DNA of 64,000 nt from Pterobdella sp. o SKG-2022 (lineage: Eukaryota > Annelida > Clitellata > Hirudinida > Piscicolidae), in assembly GCA_964035795.1 (NCBI GenBank), contig OZ038326.1, forward strand, positions 6,933,759-6,997,758, in the 5' to 3' direction. Positions 1 through 13,900 of the stretch are shown piece by piece. The position numbers were made by a program, and so were the translations under genes. Each line of letters begins with the position of its first letter. The stretch's first letter is position 1. Below the pieces are notes generated by a model. It was not told where the DNA came from and did no database searches. It saw only the letters and a list, made by a program, of their open reading frames with translations.

Positions 1-2117
1 TAGAATACAGATTAAATAAGAGCGGGCCGATTACAGAACCCTGTGGCACGCCAGTATGGAGATGAAATAAACTAGTCCTAACACTATTATTAGTAATATA
101 ATAACACCTATTATTTAAATAGCTCTTAAACCATTCTAAAACTAAACCCTTAAAACCGAATTTTGAATATAGCTTATTTATTAAAATATTATGATTAACC
201 AAATCAAAGGCTGAGGAAAGATCCAACAATATCAAAAGAGTAAACCTACCTTCATGAGCTGCTTTTAAAATATCCATGTGGATTTTTGTGATAGCAGTTT
301 CTGTTGAATGAAAAGGGCGATAAGCAGACTGAAATCTCGAAAAAAGTTCATTTTCAACCAAAAAACTACGTGTCCTTTCTAAAACCAACCGTTCTAGTAT
401 TTTTGATGAGACAGGGACATTTGAAATTGGTCTATAGGAGGATGGCTCAGATTGGTTTTTTTCAATATCGGCGTCACACAGGCTAACTTCAAACCTTGAG
501 AAACAGTTTCTGATTTAAAAGAGGAATTAAAGATGCTAACTAAAAAAGGTGCTATCAAGCTTGCTATTCGTTTCAATAGCCAAGTTGGGATCGAATCTAA
601 AGCACACTGTTTATTTGGTAAGTTGTTGATCCTCTTCACTAATTCCTCTTCATCCACCTCAAAAAATTCGTCTAACACTGAAGTTCTGGATGAAACCTCA
701 ATTTGAAATAGATCACCATCTACACTTTTGATCTCACCAATTTTATCAACCAAGTATTTCTTAAAACTACCAATTTCTATTCCTTTACCTTCACCTGCCT
801 TACCCCTACCAGCAACCTCATTTATGTATTTCCAAGTTTTCACTGACTTGTTTTTACATACAAATAGCTTAAGATCCCAAAACTCCTTTCTCTTCTTCCC
901 ACATAGACATTTGTAAAGATTCTTCTGCCTGAACCATGTCTCATAATCAGTTGTTGAATGAGACTTCAAGTACTTGCGCTCCAACTTTCTTGTTATGCAT
1001 TTAGAAATCTTACATTCCTCATCAAACCAAACATCAGAGAGTCTCTGATGAATTCTTACAACTTTTTCAGGAATGAGTTCATCTAAAATGCACTTCAAAG
1101 TTGAGAAATACTTGCTCTTAGCAGAATCTAAATTCAAGTCTGTTGAAAATACCAAAGGAGTGTTCAGCAACTTGGAAATAAACCTTTCAACATCCAAATC
1201 TTTCCACCTTCTTACCTTGAATGTTTTGTACAATAAAGCAGGTACTTTCAGTTGACTCTTCCGCATCAAGACGTCATGATCTGAAAAGGAAACATCAAAA
1301 CAATCAACTTTGAACCCAGTCTTAGTGGCCACTACATCCAACCAGCCACCCTGTTCATGAGTTGGTTCTACCCCACAAGACTTGAAATCATGCATGTGGA
1401 AGATATTCTTAAAATTTTCTGCATTCTTATCTGCAAAACACTCCAGATGAAAATTGAAATCCCTTAAGACTAACACTTCTTCATTATAAGATGACATTAT
1501 ATTCATGATCTCTTCGAACTCTGCAAAAAAATCACAAGAAGCATATTCAGTTCTGTAAACAACCAAGCCTATAACGGATTTCAATCTTGAGCTTACTCTC
1601 AAACACATAAATTCAAAATTGCTAGCTTTCAGAGGAACATCAATCACTATTGCCTTTATTTTTGGTTTTCCCAAAAAACTAGTCCACCATGATTAGTTTT
1701 TAGAGACTTTACAGACTCAAAGCTTCTAGATCTAGCCTTTTAAAAAACTTATATCCCTTTTTGCCTCAGAATACTTAAGCATACTGAATCTGAGTCATGC
1801 CAAGTTTCAGCCAAAAATAAACCATCCAACTTGTATTCACTCATCAAATCTAGCACTTCTTCAACCTTAATATATAGAGATCTAACATTAAGAAATCCCA
1901 AAGTTAGATCTTCAACAACCCTCAACCCATGTCTTTCAACCCTTTTTCCTCTCATCATTTTCTCTCTCACTCTTCTACCACCTCTCTTACCCCTTCTTCT
2001 CTTTTTTGTAACCTTACTTACATCTTCTATTTTGCCTAAGCCTAATTCATCTATATGCCTCTTTATATCTTCATTTAAACTAATTATATCATAATTGTAT
2101 TTGAGCAAATCTATCAT
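1..2117 (-). mobile_element. CR1-type non-LTR retrotransposon, 5' part, decayed
   Basis: Read on the minus strand, this is a LINE with an endonuclease followed by the start of a reverse transcriptase, cut off by the left window edge. Positions 2117-1749 encode a basic leader and the first endonuclease motif (LGFLNVRSL, then LAETWHDSD). Positions 1674-394 continue the endonuclease with VLVLRDFNFH, where the family usually has GDFN, then the SDHDV motif. They then enter the RT domain with LDSIPTWLLKRI and VTPILKK. Between about 420 and 1 another frame continues the RT, ending in GVPQGSVIGPLLFN. At least two frame breaks (near 1740 and near 420) show the copy is dead as it stands. The order EN-RT and the PTWLLK / GVPQGSVIGPLLF motifs are typical of the CR1/L2 group; the clade assignment is inference. 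Confidence 0.85.
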
Positions 2118-4200
2118 TATTTTTAAAAATAAATGAAAATATTCATACTATGAAAAAATTTAACGTATAAAGTAAAGAAACTTTCCCCGTTTTGGCAGGT
2201 GATAAATTTAATCCGAAAACTTGAGCAGTATCCAACTTACCAATATTTTTATAAAAAGTAAAATAATATAAAAAGTTATCAGCTTTCAAAAAATATTGCG
2301 TTTAAGCCCTATAAAAAACGAATTTAAAATGTTGTATAAAACCGTCGCGGCAATTTTCGCGCCAGTTAGCTTGGGTGTGGAATTTTAAGATTCTATTTTC
2401 ATTTGGAACTTGTATTTATACAAAAAAAATGCATGTAGAGAATAATTTTTTTAAAACTTTCTTGCCATAAACAACGAATCTTGTGCAAAGAATACAGAAG
2501 GAAAAAAAGGGATGCCGTGTGATGTTATGTTGTGGGCCCGTTGAGAAATGGTTATATACTGTCTGCAACATCGCTTATGCAATTATAAAATAACAAATAA
2601 TTTTTTTTCGTTTTTATTTCAGTTCCATAAAACAATCACTGAAACAAATAGTTTAGAAATTAAATGGTGGCACACAATGAAAAGGATGCGCTAAATAATG
2701 ACAAGGTCGATATTTTAGTACTCCTTCTATTTTTTTACATTGTGTTGCCACAGTCAAGCAGCCTTGATTCCTATGCAGTTCTCATCGTTAAAAATATCAT
2801 TAATGAGTTTTACGTTTGTCCGGCTATTTGATGGCTTCCATCTCCATAAATATATCGATGAAGTGCTATGAATATCTATTAAGATCTTGGACCTTTAATA
2901 AACGTTTTTCAATTTAATTTTATATGTTTTGTGGTATACCAAGCATCATTAATTTATATAAGTAAAATTTAAAGACATATGTATGTGAAAAAATCTATAC
3001 CGAAATATTTTTGTAGAATATGAAATATTTCTGAAATTTAAACAAAAAAATTATCAAACTTCATAGATGTAATCAAATAAAAAGTTATGTTGAACAACAC
3101 AAAGGGTTCTCAAAGTTTTATTATGGAGTTCATCCACTTATTAAAAACCATGGTTTTGAAGACTTTTGAGAGTTGTGGTTCAGCCTATTATCCTTAAGAT
3201 AACACTAATCAAATAAAAATTATTTACATTCTTTGGACAAGTACTTTACGCTTGCTATTAGAAACAAAACTTTGTTAGCACTGACCAATAGGGTTGAAGC
3301 AGGTTTGGACCAATTTGTAGAGTTTTTAAATAATTGTGAAAAAGTTTGAAATTTTAAATTGTATTATTTATTATAAAAATTCTAATGGAAAATAACAAAA
3401 CAAAACCAAAACAGTGCTTTCTCAGCGTGAGAAATAGTAAATTAAAGGAATCTGGTTCAAACCTGCTTCAATCCCATTGGTCAGAGGAAAAAACGTTTTG
3501 TTTTCCATAGTAAGCGTAAACTTCGACCCATTCTTTGGTTATTTTATGGTAGAGAATGCTATTTTATAGATATTACTACAAAATGAAATTTGGTTTTAAA
3601 AGATTTAAATTATTTTTAATTTTGTTTATAATTAATTTTAATTTGGGAATTCAAATTTTGAAGCTCACTGAAATGAGATACTAAATTGAACGTGGAATTT
3701 AACTGTGAAACAAAATTTACAAAAGACGTCGTTTTATTATGCAAATCAAAATGTCTTAAAGAATAAAAGTATCTATTGAAAAATAGAAAATTTCATTAAC
3801 GAGAGAAAATATATAGGGTTTCAAAATCAAATTATTTGCTACAAAGAATGTTGAGAAATAGCAAAAGAATTTGTTAAGATCCATAGGGACGCAAGAGGAT
3901 GACGTGTCGCTTTTGTTTGGAGGCAATTTTTAAATTATAATCTTTTTAGAATCATAAATTGTGTGATAGGTTTTGGATCTGATAATATAAAAACCTTCAT
4001 GGTTCCATTGTTGAAATTTCAAGTTTCTTATATTGATTCAAAATCTCAAAATTAAATTCACAACTTTTACTTTTGTGCCACCGCATAAACCTAACGGCTT
4101 TCGAATGCACCAAACTCCATTAAATTCTCAACACTTTTAAGCATTCTTCAACAATACATATTTCTAACCAGTCATTCAATATTGTATTGACTCTCTACAG
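2118..4200. other. Intergenic / LINE 5' flank, no clear gene
   Basis: AT-rich sequence between the LINE start and the first confident semaphorin exon. A GC-richer patch around 2330-2380 contains a possible short first exon, described separately. I see no other coding or RNA feature. Confidence 0.4.
2329..2374 (+). CDS. Possible first exon of the semaphorin (short signal peptide)
   Basis: An ATG at 2329 opens MLYKTVAAIFAPVSL and then meets a GTGTGG donor at 2375 in phase 1. The exon at 4201 needs exactly that phase (two leading bases), which would create a Glu codon at the junction. The peptide is hydrophobic but short for a signal peptide, and the patch could instead be 5' untranslated sequence of the neighbouring LINE. 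Only the phase match and position support it. Confidence 0.2.
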
Positions 4201-7200
4201 AACTGACAGATGAAATTAACGTCTTTCCAAGCAATTCGAAGCATCAAAACCCTCCCTATTTTCGCCATCTTTCTGTGGACCGCCTCGACCCTAACCGGAT
4301 CTACGCTGGAGGCCTGTATGTTACATTCCATCTTCCAATATTAATTATTAACCTAACTCAATGTTTTGAAACACTCTTTGTTTAAGTAAGAAAAATGACT
4401 TGCATCTAATTATTATTTTCAAACTTTTAACTTCAAAAGCTTGAAATTATTCGGTAATTATGTTTAAAAATAACCATTAAAACTACCGTTTTTCAACTCA
4501 ACTTCAAATTGTCGAATGATACATTACGTGACATCGGGACATAAATGAGATGAAAGTTTTATTATATTGGCGTCTTCATAAGACCCATACCAATGAATTA
4601 TTCACCAGCGACTATGTGTACCGACTGCAAGCCCGGGACATCTCCAAGGTACTTCTTCTCTATAATACATTCCAGTTATTATTAACTAGGATTATTTTGA
4701 AAACTTTTCTTCAACACAAATCAAAGTATACTATTTTGAGATAATTTAGTTTGTAACTTTATTTCACAAAGACGTAGAATATCCTGAATCAAACAGTGAG
4801 GTGGACGAGCTAAAGTGTTTTACAATGTTGCTTCGAAAAGAATAAATAAAAAAAATAAACTTAATTTCAAAAGCATTTTGATTGAGGTTTTTGGTTTTTT
4901 CTAATAAGTAAATTATATCTTCATCAAAAAATTCTAAGTATATATTATTCCAATTTCAAGTATTTTCCTATACTAATAAATAAAACAAAAATACTTAATA
5001 ACAAAAGCGCCTAGATACATCCGTGGAAATCAATGTTTGGCCGTCACGAAATGTAAATTGGAGGTGACCGGGTTCATAAATAAGTTCTTTTGGCATGAAG
5101 TGATTGGGATGATTAGATGTTTTTAATAAAACCGACAAAGTATTTATATAAATAATACTAAGTATTATTCATAAACACGGCTAAGATCGATTTTTTTTAT
5201 TTAGGTATATGATATTATGCATAAAACAACTAGCTTTCCAGATGAAAGCTTAGTCATTTTTTAAGGATTGTGTTATATTTCATGTTATTTGTGCTTGAGC
5301 TAATGAATTTATATTTTTATTTTCTTGCCAAGTTCCAACTTTTAAGCGATAGTTATTGATTTAATTATGAGTTTTAGATTTTGCATTATTCATTTTTTTA
5401 AACTGATCTTTTTAGTATAACTTTTTTTCCTCACTCTTTTCACTAGATTTTTATTCTTTTATAAACATTCTATAAACTTCACTTCATTCAAAAATGAGAA
5501 CTTGGTTCGAATTTTGTACAACTATTTTGAGAGTTCAAAAATAAGTAAATATTCATTATTTTATTCCATTAAACTCCAAAAAGAGTTCTCATAACTCCTT
5601 GTCTTCCACCTGTGTTTGTATTTTAACAACAAGTTCTGCCACAAGGATAATTAGGGTTATTGTATGCCAACTTCCGGCATGCTTCCCGTGGAAGAGGCTG
5701 AATAAGACAGGATTTAAATGAGACTGTGGTCAGCAGAATAACTGATCAGAAGAATGAATTGATGAAGTTTTATTAAAAAAAAACAACAATTATAAGGCTT
5801 CTACATCTTTTTACACAAAATATGTCTCTAGACAGAGTATAATTTTCAATTTTCAGTGTTTTAACGTCGTCAATTGATGTGTAAAGAAGGCTTTAAAGTT
5901 AAATAATTAAACCTACTAATGGTGAAAGAATGATCAAAAATTTAAATAATAGCCACGTTGGTCTAGTAATGTCATCTGCAGATTTCAAAAAGCAGGGTGC
6001 GTATTTGTATTCCAAACTCATACGATTTATCAATTTTCAAAACTAAAAGCAAAAAAGATTTTTATCACGGAAGATCGCCTGAATACTTCAATAAACCATG
6101 TTTTTTTTTGTGAAAAAATAATTTTTGAGTTTTTAGATGAAAGCAAGTTGATAATGATGACAACATCGAACACAGGGGGCAGAAAAGTCAAGCAACTTGT
6201 CAGCATCGAGTGAAGCTGCTTTGCTGAAAAACAAGTATAACTGTGGGGTTCTCAGTGAAGACATGGTAATCTTGAAGTTCATTAGTGTTGCGTTATGTTT
6301 ATCAAAGTTATGGTTGTTTTTGTCACTTTGAAAAGTTGACAAGATCCACTAGAATCGATTCAAGCCCAAAGTCAACGTAAAACTTTTATTTGAAATAATC
6401 AAGTTTGATGTGATATGAAATTTAGCAGTAAAAGAGTTGTTGAAATGAATATCGAATACTACATACAATATAATTTAATTAAAATCAATTTTCCAAGTTT
6501 GTTTCGAAAATATGAAGTATGGATCCAAATTAAATTCTGTTGTAAAATTTTTTTGATATTTGAAAAAACTAAATTCAGAATAAGAACTTCCTGATTTCAA
6601 AGCCTTTATCAATAGTTTTTGCAAAATTTTCAATCAAAAAAATGTGAAACAAAATATTTCATGAAGTTCCAAAACTTCAAGTTCTGTCACATTGCCACTT
6701 GAGCAAACACCATCCACGAAATATTTTGTGGTCTATGTGCTCCAATATAAAAAAAGTAATCGACTTTCAGTCACCCCATATTGGGGTTTCGTTAGCTTAA
6801 CAGATGTTTCACAGGGCGCTACTCCTTGTGTAAATAATTGTCCGATATGGAATTTAAAATCATTTAAATGAATAAATTACCATTAAATACAACCACCAAC
6901 TCCGTTCAGAAATACGCCTGCAACAACCACATAAGAGCTGTCATAGCGATCAGAAAGGACCAGCTGTACGTTTGTTCTACTGGATCGGGTTACCCTATGC
7001 TCTATTACCTCCATGTTACTACCTTCCGCTTTGTATCAATGTTCACATTTCATTTCAGGCGTTATGAATTTCAAAAGTTTTGGAAAGATTAATTGTAAAT
7101 CAAATTTAAAATCTCTTATCAATTGGTGAATGATTTTCTAAATTAATACGAATATATTTTATGATTAATGTTTAGAATATTTATAAACAAAAGGTATTTT

Positions 7201-7915
7201 AAATAGAGGAACCCATACATTCTTTCATTCAACCAACCATTTTATGAAAACTTTATAAACTTGGGTTTAATAAGTTACCGTTGAGAAAAATCTTTAAGAT
7301 ATATCTGCAAGAAATATTTCAGAAAGAAGCTTACAGGGCGGATTTTAAATGCATCTCTGACGATTCAACCGCAAACTCATCTGTGATAGATAAGATTAAA
7401 TGTCTTTGCTACTTTTCTTTATAAATCATAATACATCACCAACGTCTACATGAGGATTAAAATAAGAATTGCCTTCTTATTTATGGCATCGTCCTCGTTA
7501 TTGTTGGCTTAATTGTTCATCCGACCAAAAAATAATGTGTTTCACACGAATTTAATTTATATTTCTAATATTTCATTTAAGTATACTTCTTTATAAAGTT
7601 CTAAGACATTATTCTTGATAACACTCATATGAGTTTTGTAGGCTTTTGATGAATGAATTGCTTAACAAGAAAATAAAGATTAATTGAATCGAAACAAATA
7701 TACACATAACATAATTCAAAACATCACTAAGTACAATGAAGACAAATAGCATTCTGACGTTGAAAAATGTTCATATTAAACTTCTTTTTGATAACCCATC
7801 AAAATCAAAAATTATTCAAAGGCTGAGAATCTACAACTACAGAAGACATTGCAAAATGCTGGCAAAGCCCGCTGTCCTTACGAACCCTACTCCAACTTCA
7901 CTTATGTTTTTTCAG
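4201..7915 (+). CDS. Semaphorin exons 1-5: N-terminal sema domain blades
   Basis: The first exon reads YFRHLSVDRLDPNRIYAGG, the usual 'F.HL.vd..t..iYvGA' opening of sema and plexin propellers. The next exon continues as DYVYRLQARDISK. The small exon 5953-6006 gives SSNVICRFQKAGCVF, placing cysteines where the family has them. Exon 6910-7032 has CNNHIRAV followed by QLYVCSTGSGYPM (family: C.NYIRVL...YVCGTGAF.PMC). Exon 7843-7915 gives GKARCPYEPYSNFTYVFSG, the very diagnostic 'GkgkCPYDP..NsT' block. The same DNA at 4210-4315 also reads as a hydrophobic ATG-started peptide in another frame; the sema frame is preferred because its splice phase and homology continue downstream. Confidence 0.88.
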
Positions 7916-10900
7916 GTTTTATCAATTTTTTTCCATTTGAAATGTCTTCATAGTTGAATTAATCGCCGTTACAGCTAACTAAAATACTCTGAAATTTTCA
8001 GTCTTCTTTTTCAAGTTTAAAAAATATTCAAAAAAATATTTTTTAAGATTTATTCAAGTCTACGAAGTTTTTGTAAATTGAACTCATATTTTCAAGTGGA
8101 GATACAAATTATTATTAAAGGCATATGACTAATCTATCAAAAATATCATCACACCTATCACAGTAAAATTAAGATAAGAATAAAAATGTATATATTGAAT
8201 ATATTGTCGAACAACAATCAGAACGAAAAAACAAAATAAAATGGGATTATTGTTGGAAGAAATAGTTGAGGTTAGTTGTTTCAACGAGAAGTTTCCATTG
8301 TTTTCTGTCTTCTGCTATCTTGCGAAGTTCAGTTAAATCGTTTATAGTAGATAGCTTTAGTGGTATTTTGAGGTTTTCACGTGAAGCAATTGTTTCGGCT
8401 CTTTTTAGGTCTTCTGATAAAACAGTTGGTAGTGTTATACGAGGTCTTCCTTTAAAACCAGGATATTTTGTTTCAATATTTTTGAAATATATCTCCATTG
8501 CTTTTCTGGCTGGCAAGTTTTCACCCGATCTTAGATTGTGACCTAACAGACTCCACCGTAGTTTAGCGGCATGATTGCTTGTAGGAGTACTTTCGGTTTT
8601 TTTATAGAGTCTTGTTACTGATAACTCTAGAGTAAGTAATGCCTATTAGTTTTCTTAGTTGTTTCCTGTGGTGGGCATCAAGGAGTTGCCAAGATTTTTT
8701 TTTTGAAAGCCCATATTCCACAGTTATATGTGAGTATAGGAAAGACTAAGGCTTTGTAGAGATTGATTTTTCTTCTTTCTGACGCTCCCTTAGCCTTTTT
8801 CCATAAGTTTGATAGCTTTCCAAACGTGATAGAAGAGAGTGTCTGTCTTCTTTTACTGCCTTCGTCATCTCCTAGCAAAGAACCAAGTTTTTTCGTGAGT
8901 TTCCACGATTCATCTTTGCTTATAGATAAAAATATAAACATCTTACTGGCTTCCATGGAAACGTCGTTCAAATCCAAATAGCTAACGCTTGAAAACTTCA
9001 ATGTTTTTTTAGAGACATTTTATGCACCTTTTTTTTAAATTAAATTTTTTTGATTTTTATAGTGAATAATTTTAAATTTGCCATAATTCATTAGTAATGA
9101 ATTATGACAAAGTTGAATTTAGTTTTTTGAAAAAATTTATTTATCTAAAATCTTTTTCATTTTACTATGAAAATAAAAAAAAATTGAATTCAAATCTGAA
9201 AGTTTTTGTTCATAATTAATGGTCAAAAAAATATTGGAATTTTCGGTAATAAATGTGTTTCAATAGAGAGCATCGTATCCTTGAATTACATTCACATGCA
9301 TCAAGTCAATGAGACCTTACGGAGGTTTTCAATTGCAAAATCGTTTTTTGGTGTTTCACACGGTGGTGGCTTTTTTATTTCTTGAACTTTCCAACAAATT
9401 TTGTTTTGAAACCATTTTTAGTTGTACAAATATTATTTTAATAATCTTAGTTTTAAAATTGCTGATATATGCGGGTTTGGGAGTTTTAAAATGAGTCATT
9501 TTTCATTTTTGCTCGTGCCTATTGAGTCATGTCAACGTATTTTAAAGCTGAATTTAAAAATTAAAAAACCAATGGGTTTTATCTAAAAATCGAAGATTAA
9601 TTAAATAAATTTATATTTATTTTATTATTGTTATGGAAATATATGCATTTGAATCCGAAAACCATCTTCAAAAGCATATATGTACCTTAATATGTACTTT
9701 AGTTTTTAAATGTTGGCTCTTGAAGGTTTTGAGACTTGAGGACCACATCAGCAGGTTTGAAAGAATCTTAGTTTTCATCGTTGCAATTTGTTTCAATTGC
9801 AATTTTTACTAATAAGTCGCTTGTGGTCGTAATTATCCACTCCACAATCTTATTGGAAAGGTCGAACTTTCAAGTCGTAACCGTTTTATCTGCAGAGTCG
9901 TCTTTTTCTCATGATTTTTTTCATCTGTTCATTTCAAATAACAAATTAAAATCATTGAAAATTATCTGTTTGTAATATAAAGGAGAGATCCAAAGAACAT
10001 CCTAGTTAATCTTCATTTCTTCATAAATTCCTTCATTTGATTTTAATAGATTTTTTGACTTTATAAGTAAAATAATTTTAATTTATGAAAAATTTGAAGA
10101 AAATGATTTTAAAATTTTTGTTTTAATTTTTGACAGTTTAGATAGTTTAGCCTTATCATGAGACAACATTAAAATGATTCTGTTGACATTTATGAAAAGG
10201 CTAAACTTATCTGAAATTGAAGTTCAATTTTTTTGAATAACCATTTATTTAAAATTTTTCTTGCTGTTCGTCGATTTGTCTTTGAATATGACCATAATGT
10301 AATGTAATTTAATGCGGTATTTATAGAGCACTTTTCCTTATAGATCGAAGTGCTTGCTAAAAATTTAATAAAGTCAAAACACACTGTGGAACAGGCGCTA
10401 GTTGTCGGCTAACGCGGGATCGAGCCCGGTAACTTTAGATAATTAGTCTAATGTTCTACCTCTTAGCTATACGGGCCGACATAGCAACAAGATTTATAAT
10501 AAAAAAAACTCTTCTCAAGTTGAAGCCATTGTACATAATTCAAGTTTAGAGCCTACATTGTTTCTATGAAACTGAAGTACATATGTGTGGTGACCCACCC
10601 CACCTTCACCCTTGCCACTTCAGTGCAACTGCTCAGTAACTTGAAGCAGTCTTAAGTTTGGCCCTTTATATATGCAATTTTAACTTTTCTTTATATTTTT
10701 TCTTTTTAACATATCGATATTTTTCCAACATTTCAATAATGTAAGAAAGAATATGAAGTTTTAAAATTTGAAGCTGAAATTCAAAATAAATTGTTTTTCA
10801 AAAAGAATAATCTTTACATGGAAATATTTTTTCAAAATTTACAAAAATATTTAGAAATTTTCAACGTTTTGAAACTTTATTTTAAAGTTTATTCATCTAA

Positions 10901-13900
10901 CTCTTTTTTAACAATTTTACATCTCCATTTTTTTCCCATCATTCTTTTATTTCCATCTCGGTTAAAACTTTGTCATTCCAGCGTGAATAACAGCACTGGG
11001 ATGCATAGATGACTCTTGGTGGTTGTTTGCAACTAAATCATCGCGAGGCATTTCTCAAATAAACCCATACCTTCATGGGGCACCCACTACGTTGCACAAC
11101 CACTTCCATCTATTCAGCCATTTGTTTTTATTCCACTAATTTCAAGCCAAAACTCTAGTCATTCCATTATGCAGAAAAAGGGGGTATAGACTACATCAGT
11201 TTGATATATTCAGCAACAATGGCCAACTATGGAAACACAGAACCAGTCATTTTCAGGCCTCAATATAACAAAGCACCCTTGCATAAAGCTTACAATGCAC
11301 ATGATGAAGATGACGACGAAGATGCCTACGAGGACTATTCCGACGGTGAATAAGTTAATTTTGAAGTTACAATAAAATGCAGAACTAGTATTTTGAAACG
11401 GTTCTAATTATTTGGTAAAAATGTATTAAATAAAACCAACATAATATCGTGAAGTTTTTCGAACCACCCAGAAAAGCACATAGTACAACTGTTGCGCACC
11501 GAGGACGACCCCAGACTCTTGGACGGTGAGAAATCTTACACCATCCTTGTGTGGCTACTTTTGTCGTTCATTTGCCAATCGATCAGATGCCTTTTATTTT
11601 AGGAGCCTATTTCGATAGCTATTTTCGACATGATCTGCTGTTTTGGGGCACTTCATCAATAATAAATACTGCAATAGGGGCGTAATGACAGAGTGACATA
11701 AACGACTGCCACACAAACACCATCACAAGTTGTTCTGTCACCACACATCGCTAATCTATATGCAATAGCGTTTGTGTCCAATTGATTTTATTTTTGCAGG
11801 TTTTATGGAAAAATTTATTTAAGCTATTTTAAGTTCTAAACAATCTTTTTTTTTGATGAAAGAAAATTTCAAAGTTTCAAAAAATACAAAAGAAAATCTT
11901 TAGCAAATAAGCTCCATTTGACTAATTGATAAATTTATATAAAAGTCAAAATTATATGCTGCTAAACATAAAAGAAAAATTCTATGAAAAATTCTTTTTC
12001 TAAATTGCAACATTATTCAAAAAATTTAAAATTAATTTTTGCGTATTATGAATTATAAGAACAATTAAATTCTCTTATATACAAAGTCATTATCGATAAA
12101 ATGCACGATTATGCGCCATTATGCAGGCAATGATGTTTGATGGCATGTTCCCTTGGGATGGCAGGTTATGTTATTAAAATAAATATGCAACATTTGGAAG
12201 AAAAAATTGAACAAAGTTTCAGAATTGAAATTTAATTTGCTCATAATATATTTTTTAGAGGTTTTAAAAAATAAAAGAATGAGAGTGAAAAGGTGGAAGT
12301 TTTACAAAAAGCCAATCTTTCAAGTCTTCAAAATTTTTATGAGTTCAAATGAGTTTTTTTTAGTTTTTCACTGTTTATTTTTTATTAAACAGTTTTATTC
12401 CCTTCATACTAGAAGCATATTTAAAAATTCAAACGCCTATTTCAAATATTTCATTACTGGTGCTTTAAAATATAATTTATTGAAGTTTTTCCAATTTGCT
12501 AACCATAACTAATGTCCAAATTCAGAAGCCTATTTTGTGGCCTCCTTCGACATCGGGGACTATATCTACGTATTCTTCAGAGAAAGGGCCATAGAAAGCG
12601 AGGAAAAAGTCATTTATTCGAGGATCGGGAGGGTCTGCAAGGTTGTGAATCACTGATGATGTTAAATTTGAAATTATCTCACAATAGTTCCAAATCATGT
12701 TTAAAAAAAATAAACTTTTTGAAAAAGTTATATGTTCTTGTTTCATTCGAAACTTCAATTTCGATGACAATTTTGATGAGACTGAGACACCAGAAAGTGA
12801 AACTAAATGCATGTAACTCAGTCAAGAAAAAATTTAATTTTGAAAATTTTAATGCTATAAAATAGACTTTCATTAAAAATATAATTTTTCTTAACCAAAT
12901 ACACTTCTTGTTCTAGAAGGACATTGGGAATCCCAGGCTGGACATGAAATACCGTTTTACTTCCTTTGTCAAGGTATGTGCTTTTTATTGTTGAAGACTT
13001 TCACATTCAAAATTTCAAAAGTTTTCAATTTTTCTTTAAGCGTAAAACCCTTCAAAGAACGATTTGTTAGTCAAGATGTTATATTCATTTAAAATTCCTT
13101 GTGATAAAAGTATTATTTTTTATTCTTTAATGATGAAATGAGAAAACTATTCGGAATTTATATGAATGATTACAGGCCCGCTTGAATTGTTCTCTTTTAC
13201 ACAACAGTGTTCCTTTCTATTTCAACGAGATCTGTCAGTTACACGAATTTATAATTAATTAATAACTTATAAATGAGTATTAGCTAATCAGTCTCATACG
13301 TTTTATAGCTTGTTCGTTATGAGGATTCTTCAATGAGCCATATTTTATTCTATGTTTCCATTGTGATTCATCGTAGTTTTCCGGGTTTTTTTTTCTTGCA
13401 AAACGATGCTCATCTTCGAATGTTATTTTTAAATTTTGTGCCACACGTCGTGCTTAGTTCAATGATGTACTACAATGGTTTGACATCATGGTCATTGCTA
13501 TGAAACCACATGGATCAGATGATGCTGCTTACAATGAAACAGAACAAGCCTTCTACGCACTTTTCAACTCCCTGCAGTAAGCCATTCTGTTGTTCTCCTT
13601 TTATACTTCAATTTTAGTGAAAAAATATTTATGGCTTCGAAAAAGTTTATAATAAATTATTAATTATTTTTCAAACAATAATTGCATCAAATACTACAGT
13701 GGAGGAATCTATGGCAGCGCAATCTGCCATTATAGACTACAAGACGTTCTAGAAGTTTTCCAATCCAGTCCTTTCAAAGGTTATCTAGGAAAATAAAACA
13801 AATATTTGTGTGATCTTGAGTTCTTTACAATTATTTCAACTTTGAGTGGAAAAATACTTTTATTTAAGACTGATCTGATATTTTCGATTAGTAACTCTCT

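Noticed and set aside
6133..6342. Minus-strand open stretch (APCVRCCHHYQLAFI)
   Set aside because: Located in a semaphorin intron; I could not connect it to any family and it is short enough to be chance or an old repeat.
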